NCBI GenBank assembly: GCA_037189845.1
Contig: JBBCIS010000008.1
Span: 124,001 to 188,000, forward strand
Direction of reading: 5' to 3'
DNA: 64,000 nt
Source: JAMLHH01 sp037189845
GTDB taxonomy: Bacteria > Bacteroidota > Bacteroidia > Chitinophagales > JADIYW01
The translations under genes were made by a program, and so were the position numbers. Under the pieces are notes generated by a model. It searched no databases. It was not told the origin of the DNA and worked only from the letters and a program-made list of their open reading frames with translations. Position 1 is the stretch's first letter, and the number at the start of each line of letters is the position of its first letter. Shown here piece after piece: positions 61,912 to 64,000 of the stretch.

Positions 61912-62637
61912 ATGATTATTATTCCTGCAATAGATCTGATCAACGGGCAGTGTGTGAGACTGACCAAAGGCGATTATGATACAACGAAAGTTTATAATAC
62001 GAATCCTTTAGAAGTAGCTAAAGAATTTGAAGCGGCGGGACTGACACATTTACATCTGGTGGATCTGGACGGTGCAAGAAAACGTGAAGTAGTCAACTGG
62101 GATATTTTGGAAACAATTGCAAAAAATACGAATCTCAAAATAGATTTCAGCGGAGGTCTTTCTAACGGTGAACAGGTAAAAAGAGCTTTTGACATGGGAG
62201 CTCATAAAGTCACGATAGGTAGTATTGCTGTCAAAAGGCCGGATACATTCAAGCAGTGGATTGTAGATTTTGGTGCGGATAAAATGATTCTGGGTGCTGA
62301 TGTGATTGATAGAAATATTGCTATTCACGGATGGGAGTCGACTTCAGAGGTAGGTATCTTTGATTTTATCAGAGGTTATCATCTATGTGGTATCAGAAAT
62401 GTAATGTGTACTGATGTCAGTAAAGATGGTATGCTGCAGGGAGCGGCAGTGGATTTGTATCAGGAGATACTGGCTGAGTTCCCGGATCTGCAGCTGGTAG
62501 CGAGCGGTGGTGTGAGCAATCTGCAGGATCTGAAAGACTTGAAATCAGCTGGTTGTGCTTCTGCTATCGTAGGTAAAGCTATCTATGAAGGCAGGGTGAC
62601 ATTGCAGGAGCTGGTGGAGTTGGAAAATGAACAATAA
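61912..62637 (+). CDS. hisA: Phosphoribosylformimino-5-aminoimidazole carboxamide ribotide isomerase
   Basis: 241 aa from MIIIPAIDLINGQCVRLTKG at 61912, the usual start; an earlier one at 61816 would cross the -7-like box TATCTTCG (61882-61889). A TIM barrel with catalytic Asp8 in the first strand and Asp about 127 in LGADVIDRNIAIHGW. Phosphate loops are IDFSGGLSNGEQVKRAFDMG and LVASGGVSNLQDL. It performs the Amadori step of histidine synthesis. hisF follows after a repeat-filled gap. Confidence 0.96.
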   Translation: MIIIPAIDLINGQCVRLTKGDYDTTKVYNTNPLEVAKEFEAAGLTHLHLVDLDGARKREVVNWDILETIAKNTNLKIDFSGGLSNGEQVKRAFDMGAHKVTIGSIAVKRPDTFKQWIVDFGADKMILGADVIDRNIAIHGWESTSEVGIFDFIRGYHLCGIRNVMCTDVSKDGMLQGAAVDLYQEILAEFPDLQLVASGGVSNLQDLKDLKSAGCASAIVGKAIYEGRVTLQELVELENEQ

Positions 62638-62648
62638 CCAATAGGGAA

Positions 62649-62823
62649 ATTTTGGCAATGTGTAAATGCTAACGCAGCGGTGGCTGAGCGAAGTCGAAGC
62701 TACTTGAATTGGCAAGAATGCAATTTTGATGTACGAATTTGCTAACGCAACAATTGCCAAAATGCTATGGTCTGTGGTCAAAATGGGTGAGGGATAGAAC
62801 GGAGGATCGTCCGCCGTGGCGGA
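62649..62823. repeat. Composite repeat between hisA and hisF
   Basis: ATTTTGGCAAT (62649-62659) has an exact inverse at 62753-62763. Between them lie TGCTAACGCA twice and GGCTGAGCGAAGTCGAAGC. Then GGGATAGAACGGAGGATCG and TCCGCCGTGGCGGA (62810-62823, identical to 27292-27305) lead to GAAAGCCCGACCCGCAGGGG. No coding potential. It has apparently been inserted into the his operon. Confidence 0.6.
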
Positions 62824-62895
62824 AAGCCGGAGTGAAAGCCCGACCCGCAGGGGCACCTCAGAAAATGAAATAATTAAAAAAGAAGAATTGTCAGT

Positions 62896-63651
62896 ATGTT
62901 GACGAAGAGAATAATACCTTGTCTGGATATCAAAGACGGAAGAACTGTCAAAGGTGTCAATTTTGTGGATTTGAGAGATGCAGGTGATCCGGTGGATCTG
63001 GCGGCTGCGTATGTAGAGCAGGGGGCCGATGAGCTGGTGTTCCTGGATATTACGGCGACAGTAGAGAAAAGAAAAACATTGGCAGAGCTGGTGAGAAGAA
63101 TAGCTGCAACGATCAATATTCCTTTCACTGTAGGCGGTGGTATCAGCAGTATAGAAGATGCGGATTTGCTCTTGAGTGCGGGAGCGGATAAGGTGTCTAT
63201 CAATTCATCTGCGGTTAAAAGACCGGAGCTGATCAATGAGCTGGCGGATAATTTTGGAAGTCAGTTTGTGGTAGTGGCTATAGATACCAAGAAACATGCT
63301 TCTGGCTGGAAAGTATATGTCAAAGGTGGGAGAGAGGAAACTCCGCTTTATACGATTCCGTGGTCAGAAGAAATTCAGCAGCGCGGAGCCGGCGAAATAT
63401 TGCTGACTTCTATGGATAACGACGGTACGAAAGGTGGATTTGCATTGGATATTACAGGGCATCTTTCTCAGCATCTGTCTATTCCAGTGATAGCATCAGG
63501 TGGCGCAGGTAATATCGGTCACTTTGTAGATGTATTCAATATCGCTAAAGCAGATGCTGCCCTGGCGGCCAGTATTTTTCACTTTGGTGAAGTGCCAATT
63601 CCTGAATTGAAAAAGGTTTTGGACAGCAAAAGTGTTTGCGTGAGATTGTAA
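62896..63651 (+). CDS. hisF: Imidazole glycerol phosphate synthase, cyclase subunit
   Basis: 251 aa, normal length. TIM barrel with LTKRIIPCLDIKDGRTVKGV (catalytic Asp11) and VVAIDTKKHASGWKVYVKGG (Asp130). Phosphate-binding loops are FTVGGGISSIEDADLLLSAG and VIASGGAGNIGHFVD. With HisH it makes imidazole glycerol phosphate and AICAR in histidine synthesis; hisH is not in the window. It is separated from hisA by a composite repeat. Confidence 0.97.
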   Translation: MLTKRIIPCLDIKDGRTVKGVNFVDLRDAGDPVDLAAAYVEQGADELVFLDITATVEKRKTLAELVRRIAATINIPFTVGGGISSIEDADLLLSAGADKVSINSSAVKRPELINELADNFGSQFVVVAIDTKKHASGWKVYVKGGREETPLYTIPWSEEIQQRGAGEILLTSMDNDGTKGGFALDITGHLSQHLSIPVIASGGAGNIGHFVDVFNIAKADAALAASIFHFGEVPIPELKKVLDSKSVCVRL

Positions 63652-63693
63652 AAGTTATGCTCAATATCTCATCAGTGCCCGGTAAGTAAGTTT

Positions 63694-64000
63694 CTACTTA
63701 AATATACTCAGCACTTTTTTACCGCCTGTTAATATCGCTACTACAGCAGTACCCGCTATCAGTCCGAATGCAATTTCTTTTAGGGTAGAAGGAATGGTCG
63801 GGTAGAGGTGGTGCAATGCATCAATATTATGTGCAAAAATACCTCCGGAAACCAAAATCAAAGCGATTGTACCCACTACACCTAAAAACTTGATGACGAT
63901 TGGCAATGATTTGACCAGAATGTTACCGATCAGTGCTATTATTCCTTTCTCTCCTGAACGTTTGATCAGCTGAAATCCGGCATCATCCATTCTTACAATC
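63694..64000 (-). CDS. DUF808/YedI-family membrane protein (partial, C-terminal part)
   Basis: The last 101 codons of a minus-strand gene whose start lies beyond the window; the frame is open to the edge. Visible are KIDD-like VRMDDAGFQLIKR, then LVKSLPIVIKFLGVVGTIAL, ILVSGGIFAHNIDALHHLYP and LIAGTAVVAILTGGKKVL, the end of the DUF808 (YedI) family. These are inner-membrane proteins of about 300 aa with an unknown role. The Met at 63990 is internal, not the start. Confidence 0.82.
   Translation of the reverse strand, partial: IVRMDDAGFQLIKRSGEKGIIALIGNILVKSLPIVIKFLGVVGTIALILVSGGIFAHNIDALHHLYPTIPSTLKEIAFGLIAGTAVVAILTGGKKVLSIFK

Overview
The window is a 64 kb chromosomal segment of a member of the phylum Bacteroidota. 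The main evidence is the promoter type: several genes carry a TAnnTTTG -7 box instead of a -10 TATAAT. Other support comes from Bacteroidota-type families (DUF4783, DUF4369-thioredoxin lipoproteins, a carboxypeptidase-regulatory-like domain fused to a TonB receptor), Q-A-Q signal peptides, weak Shine-Dalgarno sites and roughly 38-40% GC. MqnD implies the futalosine route to menaquinone and an NtrC-type regulator implies sigma-54, which fits a Sphingobacteriales/Chitinophagales/Saprospirales-like lineage. No closer placement can be supported. No rRNA, tRNA, CRISPR array or intact transposase was found.

Layout. 1-7.7 kb: the end of a lysozyme-like gene, a YceI lipoprotein, a frame-disrupted gene, an OmpR/histidine kinase pair, a DAACS symporter and an AraC regulator beside a membrane protein. 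7.7-15.8 kb: two paralogous exported MORN-repeat/TonB-C proteins around a small secreted protein, a GT-C-like membrane protein, a lipoprotein esterase, an epimerase and fructose-1,6-bisphosphatase. 16-24.6 kb: a TonB receptor, an NtrC-type sigma-54 activator, a GT2 polysaccharide synthase and a hybrid histidine kinase. The GT2 gene has a near-consensus sigma-54 promoter and helically phased upstream repeats. 24.9-30.3 kb: a CoA-transferase A/B pair, an amidase and a GT-C-like protein.

30.3-33.4 kb is an AT-rich accessory island. It holds a RelA/SpoT-domain gene and an AbiH-type abortive-infection gene broken by one in-frame stop codon. A large attC-like imperfect palindrome separates them and a half element lies upstream of abiH, followed by about 0.8 kb of repeat-rich non-coding DNA. 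33.4-52.6 kb is mostly housekeeping: mqnD, a uracil-DNA glycosylase-like gene, ffh, hisS, gpmI, nadC, an eIF1/SUI1 homologue, an M42 peptidase, typA and the rpsP-rimM-trmD-rplS operon.

52.7-59.4 kb is a second accessory stretch: DinB, an ArsR/double-SRPBCC/DUF1801 operon with a clear operator palindrome, a DUF4287 remnant, a lipoprotein hydrolase, a frameshifted glyoxalase-like gene, MepB, and an exported protein that fuses a class C-type serine hydrolase to a complete class A (subclass A2-like) beta-lactamase. 59.4-64 kb: a Bcr/CflA MFS exporter, a WD40 protein, hisA and hisF separated by a repeat element, and the end of a DUF808 gene.

The observations most worth following up are the beta-lactamase fusion, the attC-like cassette pair carrying abiH and a RelA-domain gene, and the sigma-54-controlled glycan synthase module.
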